Below, one piece after another: positions 53,358 to 63,700 of a stretch of DNA of 64,000 nucleotides. The stretch covers positions 62,001-126,000 of the forward strand of contig NZ_JADE01000006.1 in NCBI RefSeq assembly GCF_000518225.1, read 5' to 3'. The DNA comes from Helicobacter pametensis ATCC 51478. GTDB lineage: Bacteria > Campylobacterota > Campylobacteria > Campylobacterales > Helicobacteraceae. A program made the translations under genes and the position numbers. The notes under the pieces are model-generated. The model had not been told where the DNA came from. It ran no database searches and saw only the letters and a list, made by a program, of their open reading frames with translations. How positions within the stretch are numbered: position 1 is the stretch's first letter; each line of letters begins with the position of its first letter.

Positions 53358-56300
53358 ATTTTGGAAGATATGCGACTTTGAGCCTTGTTGTATGTAACTT
53401 GCTTGCTGGAGTTGATTATACAAATTGGGGTAAAACTGACTTTAACGATGGGGATACAGTCACGATTGATAAGGACAGCAAGCCCCCCACAGTACTTCAA
53501 AATAAAAATATCGGTCTTACGGATGGAAAGCTCACAGTCACTGTCAATGCAGATGGAATGAAAGCACAATGCGGACTTATCGCTTGCTATGACAGTAGAG
53601 GACCTTATACGATCGGCTCTGAAGGAAGCACGATCGACTTCACTTTGAATGGGTATCCGACTGGGGACAATCAATGGCTTGGGGCTTTTAAGATTAGTAA
53701 CAAAGCAAATCTAACTCTTGCTTCTGATATTAAGCTTACGATGAATACAAGAAAAGATGCATTTCAGGTCATAGAAAGCACATTAGATGTCAAAGGAGCT
53801 TTGACTATAACTGGAGCACTTTATGGTATCAATGCTCAATCTTCAAAGATCAATCTCAATAGTGGCAAAAAAATAGACATCACGGCAAATTTGAAATTTG
53901 AAAAACAGTCAACGGCAAACATCAAGCTTTCTAATGGATCAAAGATAGAAGGCCATACTACTGCAGAGAGTTCAACGATCAATCTAGATCTCAGTGGAGG
54001 GACAATAGCGGGTAACTTCACTGGAACAAATGGAACGATTTTGAATCTTGATGGCTCTAGTGGGAATTTCAATGGTAGCATCACAAATGCTGGAAAAACC
54101 AACATCGATCTAAAAGAGAGTGTAAAAATCAAGGGTGACATCAGTGCAAGTGGGACAACATTTGATCTGAAAATGAAGGGAGGGGAAATTGTAGGGAATG
54201 TCAGAGCTGATGCCAATACAAATACTATTGATATGCAAGAAAACTCCAAAATCAAAGGAAATATTACTTTTGCCCAAAAAGGAACTTTGAGTGCAAATGG
54301 AAACTCTATCGTGCAGGGAGGGATCACGACAGAAGCAGGCGCACAGGGAACAACGATCACCTTCAAAGATAGTTCTAAACTCCAAGATGGAACCTCAAAT
54401 TTTAATGCTAGCACGACAGTTTTATTCCAAGGCAATGCACAAGCTGAGAAGGAAACCTTCAACCTCAATGGAGGAACGACAAGCATTACTTTTCAAGATA
54501 ACGCCAAGATGAATAATGGATCGATCAATAACCAAAATGGCACGGCTAATATTACTTTTAAAAGTAGTGCACAGATGAATAATGGGACGATCAATGCTAA
54601 TGGTGGAGAAACAAATATTACTGCTCAAGATTCTGCTAGCTTGAGTAATGTGATCACTCATAGTGGCGGACATATGAATGTAGGTTTTTCAAATAGTGCA
54701 AGCTTTACAGGAAACATCACTCAAACCGGAGGTCTTTCCAAGATCGACTTCAAAGAAACTTCAAAAATGACTGGAGATATCGATGTCTCTGGAGGAAGCA
54801 CGACCACGATCAATTTTGGTGGAACAGCCAAAATCACTGGAGATGTCAATGCAAAAGGGGCAAACAACACAGTGACTTTCACAAATGGCACTGAGCTAGA
54901 GGGGAATCTTAGGCTTGATGGTGATAGCAAGGCTACCTTCACAGGAAGCAAAATCACAAAAGATGTAAATAGCGCAGGAAATTCCACTGTAAAACTTACC
55001 GAAACTCAGGTAGGCGGACACTTCCATCAAAGCACAGATGCACTCAAGCTCACAATGACAAAATCATTGATTGAAAGTGGATTTATGGGAAATCAAGCTT
55101 CTATCAATGAAGTCGAAATGGACAATAGTGGTATCTATAAAGGTGTGAAGCAAGATTCGGGTTCCTTGACACTCACTGCTGACAAAAGTGAGATCAAGGG
55201 AGGCTTTGAGGGGACAAGTCATTCTATCAATAAAGTCACGATGACAAGTGGAAAGCTTGAAGGTGGGATCAGGCAAAATACTGGACAATTAGACTTCAAA
55301 TCGATGGGGACAAGTATCACTGGAGGTTTCACTGGGACCAATTCTACAAATACTTTGCAAATTTTGCGTGGGAATTTTAATGAGGGTGATATTACTCAAA
55401 TTAGAGGAACACTCAAGGCAGAGATAGTTGGGCTAGAGAATGTCAGAGATTTTTTGGGGCAAGATTCTCAAAACATTGTGCATTTTTTGGACACAAAAGT
55501 TCACAATGTCACACAAAGTGGGGGGAGTCTGGAGTTTCGAACTGATGCTCTAGTAGAGGGAAATATCATAGGGAGCAATGCTAGCAATAATCAAATCTCT
55601 GTCACTGGAGCCAATGTCAATGGAGAGATCACGCAAGATACTGGGAGTATGGAGCTTCGTCTGACCAACTCCACAGTCTCAGGTGATGTGAAATCTAGTA
55701 ATGCGACATTTGGGCTATATGCCAATTCTGCTATTTTTGAGAAAAATCTTGAGTTAATAAACTCTACCTCCACAGGACTGTCTGGAGAGTTTATCCTCAA
55801 AGGGGATTTCACTCAAACAGGCGGGACAAGTAATCTTGGCTTTTCAGATAGCAAGTTTAATGGAGTGACAAAGTTTAGCAATACGACCAATGCAAATTTG
55901 GTCTTCACAAAATCTGAAATCCAAAATGTTGAAGCTACAAATGGCAAAACTTCTCTTTCTTTTACTGAGAGCAAGATGAAAAATTTCACTGGACGCAATG
56001 GAGAGCACTCTGTAAATTTGGTCGGATCGGAGGCTGGGGATTTCACTCAAATAGGTGGATCGCTTAGCCTTTTTGCATCTTCACAGTCTAAGATCAAGAG
56101 CGTGACCGGAAGTAAGTATTCTAAGCTTGTGCTTTCTTTGAGCAACTCAGAAGTGACTGAAAATGTCAAAAATGTGGGCAATACCACAATCTCTATGCAG
56201 GATTCTGTGATCAAAGGGAATGTGGAGCAAGATGATGGAGATATGAATTTCACAGCGATCAATTCAAGTGTCGAGGGATCATATACTCAAAAGAAAGGAA

Positions 56301-59300
56301 GATTTAATCCAATCAGCTTGACAAAATCTTCGATCAAGCAGGGGATGATCTTGGAAGATGTCCGAGAAGGATCCATGACGCTGAATGATAAATCCTCTAT
56401 CCTTCAAGGACTGAAATCCACCAATAGCAATATCAATTTTGTGCTTTTCAACGAGTCTTCTATCTCTGGCAATGGAACGGCAACTAAAGGGATCACACAA
56501 GATGGAGGAAGGATCACCGGCACACTCAATCAGGCTTCACAAATACGCGATGGGCTTGAGTTGAAAAATGGAGCGACCAATCTTTCACTGTATAACAAGT
56601 CCAAGATCTCTGGAGACATCAATGCCACCAATAATGAGACAACGATCTTGGTGGATAACTCTGAGATTGAGGGAAATATCACAGTGACAGGGAAATTCCT
56701 CCATCTCACCGCACAGAATCGTTCCACGATCAAAAGTCCTCAGTTGAAAGTAACGAATGCAGATCTGAAGCTTATCGTGGATACAAGCTCACAATTTATC
56801 GGGGATCTCACCCAGACAGGTAAGAATCAAGAAGTGGCAGTCAAACAAAATTCAATATTTAAAGGAAGCATCACAAACACAGATACAACAGGGACCATCA
56901 CGATCAATAATGCCACTTTGACAGGCAATATCACCCAAACTGGCGGGAAGCTTGGACTAAATATTTCCAATAATGGGATCGTGGGGGGCAATGTCACACT
57001 TGAGGGTGCCAACACCAATCTCTCAGGAAGTGGGACTGGGAATCAGATCGGAGGCAATTTCACTCAGGCTAATGGAACCCTCACCGGTGCGATGAATGGA
57101 CTGACTTTGAGGGGAACCTATACACAAACTGGTGGGACTTCCTCAGTGAGTTTCACAAACTCTGCCTTTCAGAGCAATACAACGATCACAAATGCAACAA
57201 GCTCAAGCCTGACTTTTATCAACTCCACGCTCAAAAACTACACCATCAGCGGAGGAAATGATAATACTCTAAAACTCCTTGATGGCACAACCATGACTGG
57301 GGATCTCATACTTAAGAACCAAGCAAAAGCATGGCTGAAGATGGAAAACTCCACGATCAGAGGGAATATCAAAGGAAGCGGAGATTCGACACTGAATTTC
57401 AACACACTCAATTCAACCATCACAGGAAATATCAACTTTGATACAGGGGGGATCACAGGGCAAACAAGCAATACAAAGATCAATGGAGACATTAAATTAA
57501 AAGACACGCAGTCCAATATTTCTTTTACCAATGGCAGTATCATCGGAGGTGATCTCTCGACAGAGAATGGCAACAATACGATCAAGTTTAATGGCTCTCA
57601 AATTGAGGGGGGGATCACAGCCAATGGTGGGGTCATCAAACTTGACTTGAGCAATGGATCAAAGGTGGGCAAAGATGTGATGTTTATCGATACCAAGGCA
57701 CATCTCACAGGAAGCCCTGCGGGCAATGAGATCATGGGAAACTTCACCACACAAGGGACAACTTCAAGATCGATGTCTTTTCTGACAGGAGATATCTCAA
57801 GCCTCACGCTCCATGGCACTTTCACTCAAAACTTTGGGATATCAGACATTATCTTCAGACAAGATTCACTTTTCAAAGAAGAAGTGACAATCAATGAGGC
57901 AAACTCATCTCACTTGAAGTTTATCGATAGATCTGGGATCAATAGCACTGTCCAAATCATAGGCGGAGCAAGCAATCAGATCGATCTAGTCGGAAAGTCT
58001 TTCATCCAAGGAAATATCACCACCCAAAATAAAAGCACCACGACCATCACCGCTCAAGAGGGATCATCTATCATCGGGGATATCACTGCCACTGATGCCA
58101 TCAAAACAGTGATCGCACTTGAAGGCTCGACTCTGCAAGGCAATATCTCTCAAAATGATGGGGAATTTAATCTTAGTGCTAGAAACTCTCAGATCAATTC
58201 AAGTGTGACAAAAGATCCCTATGGATTAAATCTTTCAAAAGTCAAAGCTAAGATTAGCCTCACTCAAAGCACTTATGAGACTTCACTAAATGCTAGTGAT
58301 TCTACTCTTAGCATCTCACTTAGCAATCAATCTAGTCTCAACTCCATCCAAACCCCACAGTCCGCACTTTTAGAAAACTCCTCTCTCACAATCACTTCAA
58401 GCTCCTCAAATGTGGGGCTAAATTTGGATCAAAGCTCTGATAATGGGGGTGATCACACACTTAACTTTGCTTTCAGCAATTCTTCGACCTTCAATGGCAG
58501 TATCGATCTTAAAAATATCAAAGCCACCATGCTCTTTGATGATTCCAAATTCCTCTCTCCTGAAGTCAAGATCACGCAAGGAAGCCTAGATCTCACATAC
58601 AAAAACGCTCGTCATGACACACATCGTGAGGAGAATCCAGAAGTAGTCCAATCTCTTGAGGCTTCAAATACAACGATCAAGATCACAGCCCAAGATCAAA
58701 GCCACGCAAAGATCACAAAGGCAGATTTTATCAGTACAGGGCTTACACTTATCTCTACTGGGGGTTCGCGTTTTGAGGGAGATGCTTTCACACTCAAGGG
58801 GACTTCAAAGGCAACATACACAGCCTCAAGCAATGGAATGATCAATGTCAATACCTTGATCCAGGGCAATGCAAACACATTGACAGTCAATCTTGAGGGG
58901 GGGATCTTGCTAGGAAGCATCGTGCAAGATAATTTTGCTTCAGGAGATGTGATCTTGAGACAAAATGGTGGGCTAGGGGGAAGGTGGGCAGTGAGCGATG
59001 ATTCTAAGGTCAAAAATTTGGAGATCAAAAATCAAAATGGGGCGTTGCATGATGGAGCAATCTTTAGGCCTTCTTTTGATACTCCAGCTAGCCTTGTGGA
59101 TTTTACACTCAATTTTGATGATCACAGGCAATCCTCAAGAGTGGGCAAAGAGTTGGTCGCTAGGCCAAAACCACTTGAAGATGGGACGATCCCTCCACCA
59201 CGACCTCATCAGACTTATGCACGCACACTTTCTCTTGAGAATCTTTCTGGAAATAATGGATTGTTTAGAGTTTATACAGATCTTGGCACCAATCTTGCCG

Positions 59301-60763
59301 ATCGCGTGGTCGCCAATAAGGCAAGTGGGGATCATATCATCCAAGTGATCTATCGCCCGCAAACATTTAAGATCGGAAGTCCTGATGGACGCATCGTCGT
59401 AGCCAGAGTCGATGATCCCACAACTCAAGTGAGTTTTTCGGGGACACAGACTGAGATCGGACTCAAAAGATATGACACAGAGATCATCAAAGAAAATGCA
59501 CAAGGTGGAACTGGGTTTGAGTGGATCATCGGACAGACGACTCCAGTAGGCATCAGCTATAGCTCCAAGATCATCGCCTCTATTTTGCAAAGCCAATACC
59601 GTGCTTTCGCACTTGAGACAGATAGTCTGGATCGCAGACTTGGTGGACTTGAAAAGATCCAGAGAGATAGTGGGTTTTGGGTGAGGTCTTTTATCGGTCA
59701 GGCAAACAAGGAAGCCACAGACTATAGCACGAGTGCGACGGATAAGTATTATTCGATTTGGAGTGGAGCTGATTATAATGCTAAGGGATTGAGGGGGCAT
59801 AATTTCTTGGGAGTGTTTTTCAACTATACGGGGATGAATACAGAAAGCAAGGATTATGTGGGAAATTCTTCTAACTTTGGTTTTGGGTTTTATAATGTGT
59901 TTAAAGCCTATAGTGGATTTTATTTTGATTTGCTTGCCAAATACATCTATACTTCAAGTAAATTTGAGATTTCTAACTACTCTTTGGAGACAAATCATCC
60001 TAAAATTTCCAATCATAAATTTTTGGCAAACTTTGAGATGGGACATACATTTTATCTAGGTGAAAAAAGAAAGAGCCTATACATCGAGCCACAGTTTCAG
60101 ATCACCAGTGGTTACATTCAAGGCTACAATACAGAGTTTGTCGATGTAGGTGGAGAGAGGATTTTTGCATCTGTTGGGCATAATGCACCAGTATTGATGC
60201 GCTTGGGAACATTTGTAGGAAGATCATTTGGAGATAAAATTAGTGCAAATATCAAGGCAGGAACTTCTATTGCTTATGATGTCAATAGTGGAGGAGAGCT
60301 TAATTTCAGCGATAGTTCCAATGTGCTCAAAAAAGCTCAAGGTGGAGATTTTAGAATGCTTTTGAGCGCTCATGCAGATTTTAAGTTTGCCGATAGTTTG
60401 AGGATGTATACTTCGTTTGATGCAAGTTTTTTTGGGAGTTATAATACGGTGTTTAATATCAATTTGGGATTGCGCTTTGTCTTTGGGAGACGCAATGATA
60501 TCGTCGCTGATGTGCCGATGGTGTATAACCCCTATGAACCAACTCCCCCACCCATTGATGATCGTCGGACTGTCCCTGTGATCAAAGGCTTCACGACACA
60601 AGATATCAATACCAATTACAGAGGCAAGAGAAGAGAAGTGCCAAGCTATAATAGAGGAAATGTCAGCTATCCAGCTCAGAGATACACCCCTCAGCCCATG
60701 ATGCGGAAAAATTATCGTGATGAGGTTGATGTGATCAATCCTAACAATGGTGGCAATCCATGA
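53354..60763 (+). CDS. Giant autotransporter, 2469 residues, repeat-rich passenger and post-barrel tail
   Basis: GTG is the start, within the upstream stop. The signal peptide ends near NLLAG-VDYTNWG. A passenger of about 2050 residues is built from short beta-helix turns with recurrent GNI, TGG, S.I.G and N.S motifs. It includes QCGLIACYDS (about 75) and three copies of a longer module headed G-x-F/Y-T-Q-x-G-G/F-T/I-S. Near 2070, SYSSKIIASILQSQYRAFALETDSL is the pre-barrel helix. The barrel ends INLGLRFVFGR (about 2378), followed by a 91-residue tail with DDRRTVPVIKGFTTQDI. The protein is expected at the cell surface as an adhesin or a surface-ring component; no protease site is seen. Confidence 0.85.
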   Translation: MNFGRYATLSLVVCNLLAGVDYTNWGKTDFNDGDTVTIDKDSKPPTVLQNKNIGLTDGKLTVTVNADGMKAQCGLIACYDSRGPYTIGSEGSTIDFTLNGYPTGDNQWLGAFKISNKANLTLASDIKLTMNTRKDAFQVIESTLDVKGALTITGALYGINAQSSKINLNSGKKIDITANLKFEKQSTANIKLSNGSKIEGHTTAESSTINLDLSGGTIAGNFTGTNGTILNLDGSSGNFNGSITNAGKTNIDLKESVKIKGDISASGTTFDLKMKGGEIVGNVRADANTNTIDMQENSKIKGNITFAQKGTLSANGNSIVQGGITTEAGAQGTTITFKDSSKLQDGTSNFNASTTVLFQGNAQAEKETFNLNGGTTSITFQDNAKMNNGSINNQNGTANITFKSSAQMNNGTINANGGETNITAQDSASLSNVITHSGGHMNVGFSNSASFTGNITQTGGLSKIDFKETSKMTGDIDVSGGSTTTINFGGTAKITGDVNAKGANNTVTFTNGTELEGNLRLDGDSKATFTGSKITKDVNSAGNSTVKLTETQVGGHFHQSTDALKLTMTKSLIESGFMGNQASINEVEMDNSGIYKGVKQDSGSLTLTADKSEIKGGFEGTSHSINKVTMTSGKLEGGIRQNTGQLDFKSMGTSITGGFTGTNSTNTLQILRGNFNEGDITQIRGTLKAEIVGLENVRDFLGQDSQNIVHFLDTKVHNVTQSGGSLEFRTDALVEGNIIGSNASNNQISVTGANVNGEITQDTGSMELRLTNSTVSGDVKSSNATFGLYANSAIFEKNLELINSTSTGLSGEFILKGDFTQTGGTSNLGFSDSKFNGVTKFSNTTNANLVFTKSEIQNVEATNGKTSLSFTESKMKNFTGRNGEHSVNLVGSEAGDFTQIGGSLSLFASSQSKIKSVTGSKYSKLVLSLSNSEVTENVKNVGNTTISMQDSVIKGNVEQDDGDMNFTAINSSVEGSYTQKKGRFNPISLTKSSIKQGMILEDVREGSMTLNDKSSILQGLKSTNSNINFVLFNESSISGNGTATKGITQDGGRITGTLNQASQIRDGLELKNGATNLSLYNKSKISGDINATNNETTILVDNSEIEGNITVTGKFLHLTAQNRSTIKSPQLKVTNADLKLIVDTSSQFIGDLTQTGKNQEVAVKQNSIFKGSITNTDTTGTITINNATLTGNITQTGGKLGLNISNNGIVGGNVTLEGANTNLSGSGTGNQIGGNFTQANGTLTGAMNGLTLRGTYTQTGGTSSVSFTNSAFQSNTTITNATSSSLTFINSTLKNYTISGGNDNTLKLLDGTTMTGDLILKNQAKAWLKMENSTIRGNIKGSGDSTLNFNTLNSTITGNINFDTGGITGQTSNTKINGDIKLKDTQSNISFTNGSIIGGDLSTENGNNTIKFNGSQIEGGITANGGVIKLDLSNGSKVGKDVMFIDTKAHLTGSPAGNEIMGNFTTQGTTSRSMSFLTGDISSLTLHGTFTQNFGISDIIFRQDSLFKEEVTINEANSSHLKFIDRSGINSTVQIIGGASNQIDLVGKSFIQGNITTQNKSTTTITAQEGSSIIGDITATDAIKTVIALEGSTLQGNISQNDGEFNLSARNSQINSSVTKDPYGLNLSKVKAKISLTQSTYETSLNASDSTLSISLSNQSSLNSIQTPQSALLENSSLTITSSSSNVGLNLDQSSDNGGDHTLNFAFSNSSTFNGSIDLKNIKATMLFDDSKFLSPEVKITQGSLDLTYKNARHDTHREENPEVVQSLEASNTTIKITAQDQSHAKITKADFISTGLTLISTGGSRFEGDAFTLKGTSKATYTASSNGMINVNTLIQGNANTLTVNLEGGILLGSIVQDNFASGDVILRQNGGLGGRWAVSDDSKVKNLEIKNQNGALHDGAIFRPSFDTPASLVDFTLNFDDHRQSSRVGKELVARPKPLEDGTIPPPRPHQTYARTLSLENLSGNNGLFRVYTDLGTNLADRVVANKASGDHIIQVIYRPQTFKIGSPDGRIVVARVDDPTTQVSFSGTQTEIGLKRYDTEIIKENAQGGTGFEWIIGQTTPVGISYSSKIIASILQSQYRAFALETDSLDRRLGGLEKIQRDSGFWVRSFIGQANKEATDYSTSATDKYYSIWSGADYNAKGLRGHNFLGVFFNYTGMNTESKDYVGNSSNFGFGFYNVFKAYSGFYFDLLAKYIYTSSKFEISNYSLETNHPKISNHKFLANFEMGHTFYLGEKRKSLYIEPQFQITSGYIQGYNTEFVDVGGERIFASVGHNAPVLMRLGTFVGRSFGDKISANIKAGTSIAYDVNSGGELNFSDSSNVLKKAQGGDFRMLLSAHADFKFADSLRMYTSFDASFFGSYNTVFNINLGLRFVFGRRNDIVADVPMVYNPYEPTPPPIDDRRTVPVIKGFTTQDINTNYRGKRREVPSYNRGNVSYPAQRYTPQPMMRKNYRDEVDVINPNNGGNP
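54000..58950 (+). repeat. Degenerate short tandem beta-helix coding repeats
   Basis: This part of the giant gene repeats a pattern of about 20-23 codons. A conserved piece reads roughly GGAAATATCACTCAAACTGG, for example near 54710 and 56925, coding GNITQTGG. The copies differ at many bases, so they are ancient, but similar blocks could still recombine and change passenger length. Confidence 0.6.
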
Positions 60764-63700
60764 AGAGACTGATGCCCGCACTCACTCTCTCAGCACTGCT
60801 TGTAGGCTTGAGCTATGGAGAAGATTGGAGTATTACAGATACACAAACAAAGACCATTACCGGTCAAACAATTGATAGTGTGAGTTTAACGGGTAGTGGA
60901 AAACTGACCGTTGAGAGCAGTGGGACAAACACAATCAACAAAATGATAATGGCATTTTTTCAAGAGGGAGCTGGAGCGACTTTCAATGTCAATAGTGGGA
61001 GTTTGGATCTTGATCTAAGCATTGCAAATATGAGTCATGTGAAAAATCATGTGAAGTTTGACATAAAAAATGGTGCGACACTGACACTCACAAGTGGGAA
61101 AAACAATGGAAAGCTTGGGATTTTTAGTGGAGTTGGCACAGATTTGGATGCTCAGATCAAAGGGACGCTTGTCGGAAGTTTATCAAATGATGGGAGCACC
61201 AATATCGTTCTTACAAAAGATGCCCAGATGCAAGGAAATATCATACAAACTGCTGGGACACTTGAGGCAAGGATAGAGGGGATATTGACTGGAGGGATTC
61301 AAATCTCTGGTAATACACGAGCCAATATTTTGGGGAATGAAAATCAATCTCCCACCAATCAAACAATCACAATCACAGGCAATGTTTCTCAAAGTGATGG
61401 CAAGCTCAATATGCAAATGGGCGGACTTCACTTGAAAGGCACTTGGATGCAAACAGGGGGGGAATCTGATGTCGAGTTTAAAGGATCTAAGTTTGATTCA
61501 AGTATTACGATTTCTAATGCTGTGACAGAGATGGATTTCAGAAATAGCACGCTTCAAGCAATTTCTGTCACGGGATATAATTTTTCTCTTGGAAGGAGCT
61601 CTATCTCCCTATATGAGGGATCCAAGATGGATAGTTTTGCAGGAAATAATTCCAAGGTGACGCTTTCACTCACTCAAGGATCCTCGATGAGCGGGGCTAC
61701 TCAAAATGGAGGAGATTTCACGCTGAGCGTGGATGCTTCCACAGTCAATGGATCGATCTCGGCAAATTCAAGCTATCTGACTGTGACACTCAATAACAAT
61801 AGCAATTTAAACGGTGGGATCACAAACTCTGAAGGGACTGGAAACTTTAATTTCAAGAGTTCTACCATCCGAGATAATGTCATGCAAACCAATGGAACTT
61901 TGTATTTGGAAGCCACATCAACCAAAATTGGAGGAATGTTTTCACAAAGTGGGGGGAATTTCTCGAAATTTCATTTAAGCGGTTCAACTATCGCTCAAGG
62001 AGTTTTGCTCACAGGCGTGACTCCTACTCAATTTGGTAATGAAGAAATCTTTAGGCTTTCTAATGGATCTGTGATCAATAATGGAGTCAAGATCACCAAT
62101 GGTGTGGGACCTGTTTTGCGAGGGACTGTGTCTGATTCGACGATCAATGGGGGGTATGAGCAAGTCAATGATCCAGCGAAACAAAGGGAAGGTAAGGTCC
62201 AGCTAAGGTTTATTAGATCTAGTCTCAATGGAGGGGTGCGTGTCAAAGATGGCAATGGACGCAAAGTCGATGAGTGGATTTCAGCAGACTATATCACTGC
62301 ACTTGAGTTTGAAAGTGGTTCTACTCTCAATGGTGGAGCGATTTCTGAAAATCATGCTTTGTGGTTGCGCTTTGATCGCTCAACGGGAAATGGAGGTATC
62401 AGTGCGACAGGAGGGGATCTCGTGGTGCGAGGGGATGGGAACTCAAAAATCAATGGCAGTATAACATCGCGCAATACCACGCAGTCCAAAATCCTTCTCT
62501 ATAGCGGGACTCAACTTCATGGAAGTGTCACTCAAGAGGGGGGGCGACAAGATTTGAGGCTAGATAATGGACACATTTTTGGGGGTGTAAATAATCGCAA
62601 TACAGATACACGCTTTTATGCTAGGAGGGGATCGCGTATCACAGGATCTTATACGCAGAATGGTGGATCACTCAGATTTGAGATGGGAGGAGGTGCGACA
62701 ATCAATGGAAGTGTCACTCTAAATAATGTCATAACAACGATGAGCAATGGAAACATCCCCTCTTGGGATGAGACGATCAAGGGAAATTTCACCCAAAATG
62801 GAGGAAGTCTAGGTGGGTGGATAGCAGGACTTAAGCTCAATGGAACTTATAGACAAAAAGGAGGGACTTCAAATATCACTTATGCCGAATCATCCTTTGC
62901 TCAACCAACTTTTATTGATCAAGCAGATAGTACAAAAATCACTTTTGATCATGGTTCAAATCTCAAAAGTTTTACGATCACAGATAGTAACAAAAAAGAT
63001 GGAAATGGAAAAAGCACCAATCATCTTAAGCTAGATCGTTCAACAACTCTCCATGGTAATTTCACTCTCATTCGCTCAAGCTCTAAGCTTACTGTGATTA
63101 ATAGATCTAGAATCACAGGAAATGTGATTTCTAAGGACAAAGAAAATGAGATTGACATCGAGATCGGAGGGGGTGGATCGATTGGGGGAAATATTGAGAT
63201 AACTGGGGGCAAGGCTGAAGCAGATATCAATGGAGGAAATATCGGAGGAGATATCAAGCTGGTGGATGCCACATCGCATTTTCACTTCAAAGATTCGACA
63301 ATCGGTGGAAGTGTCAATATCACACGCGGCAATACAGTGATGACCCTTGATCGTACAAGCATTGGCAAGGGGTTTGAGATGACGGGTAAGGGAGAAAAGA
63401 ATCCTAGCCTTGTCCTAACGATCAGTAATGGAAGCACGATCACTGGGGATGTAAATTTTAGCGAGACAGATGTCTATCTAGGTGGGATGGGAGAGGGGAG
63501 TGTCATCCAAGGAAATCTAATCTCAACCAATACAAATCTAATCAATACCAAGCCTGTAAAGATCGAAGATCTCCATCCTGGCAAAGAGCCGACATTCCCT
63601 CTCCCCGCCTCAGGTCTCACGATTGAAGGAGATTTCAAGCAAGAGGGCGGGACATTGGACTTTGTGATGACCAATAAATCTGGCATCATCGGAGAGACAA

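Noticed and set aside
54000-58950. Regularly repeated sequence considered as a CRISPR array
   Set aside because: The repeats are degenerate, in a continuous reading frame and without constant spacers; no cas genes are present.
48924-62543. Runs of six or seven G in the autotransporter genes (for example 48924-48930, 49695-49701, 58897-58903, 62538-62544) as phase-variation switches
   Set aside because: They are short, scattered through the frames and explained by consecutive glycine codons. Known switches in this group are longer and lie near gene starts.
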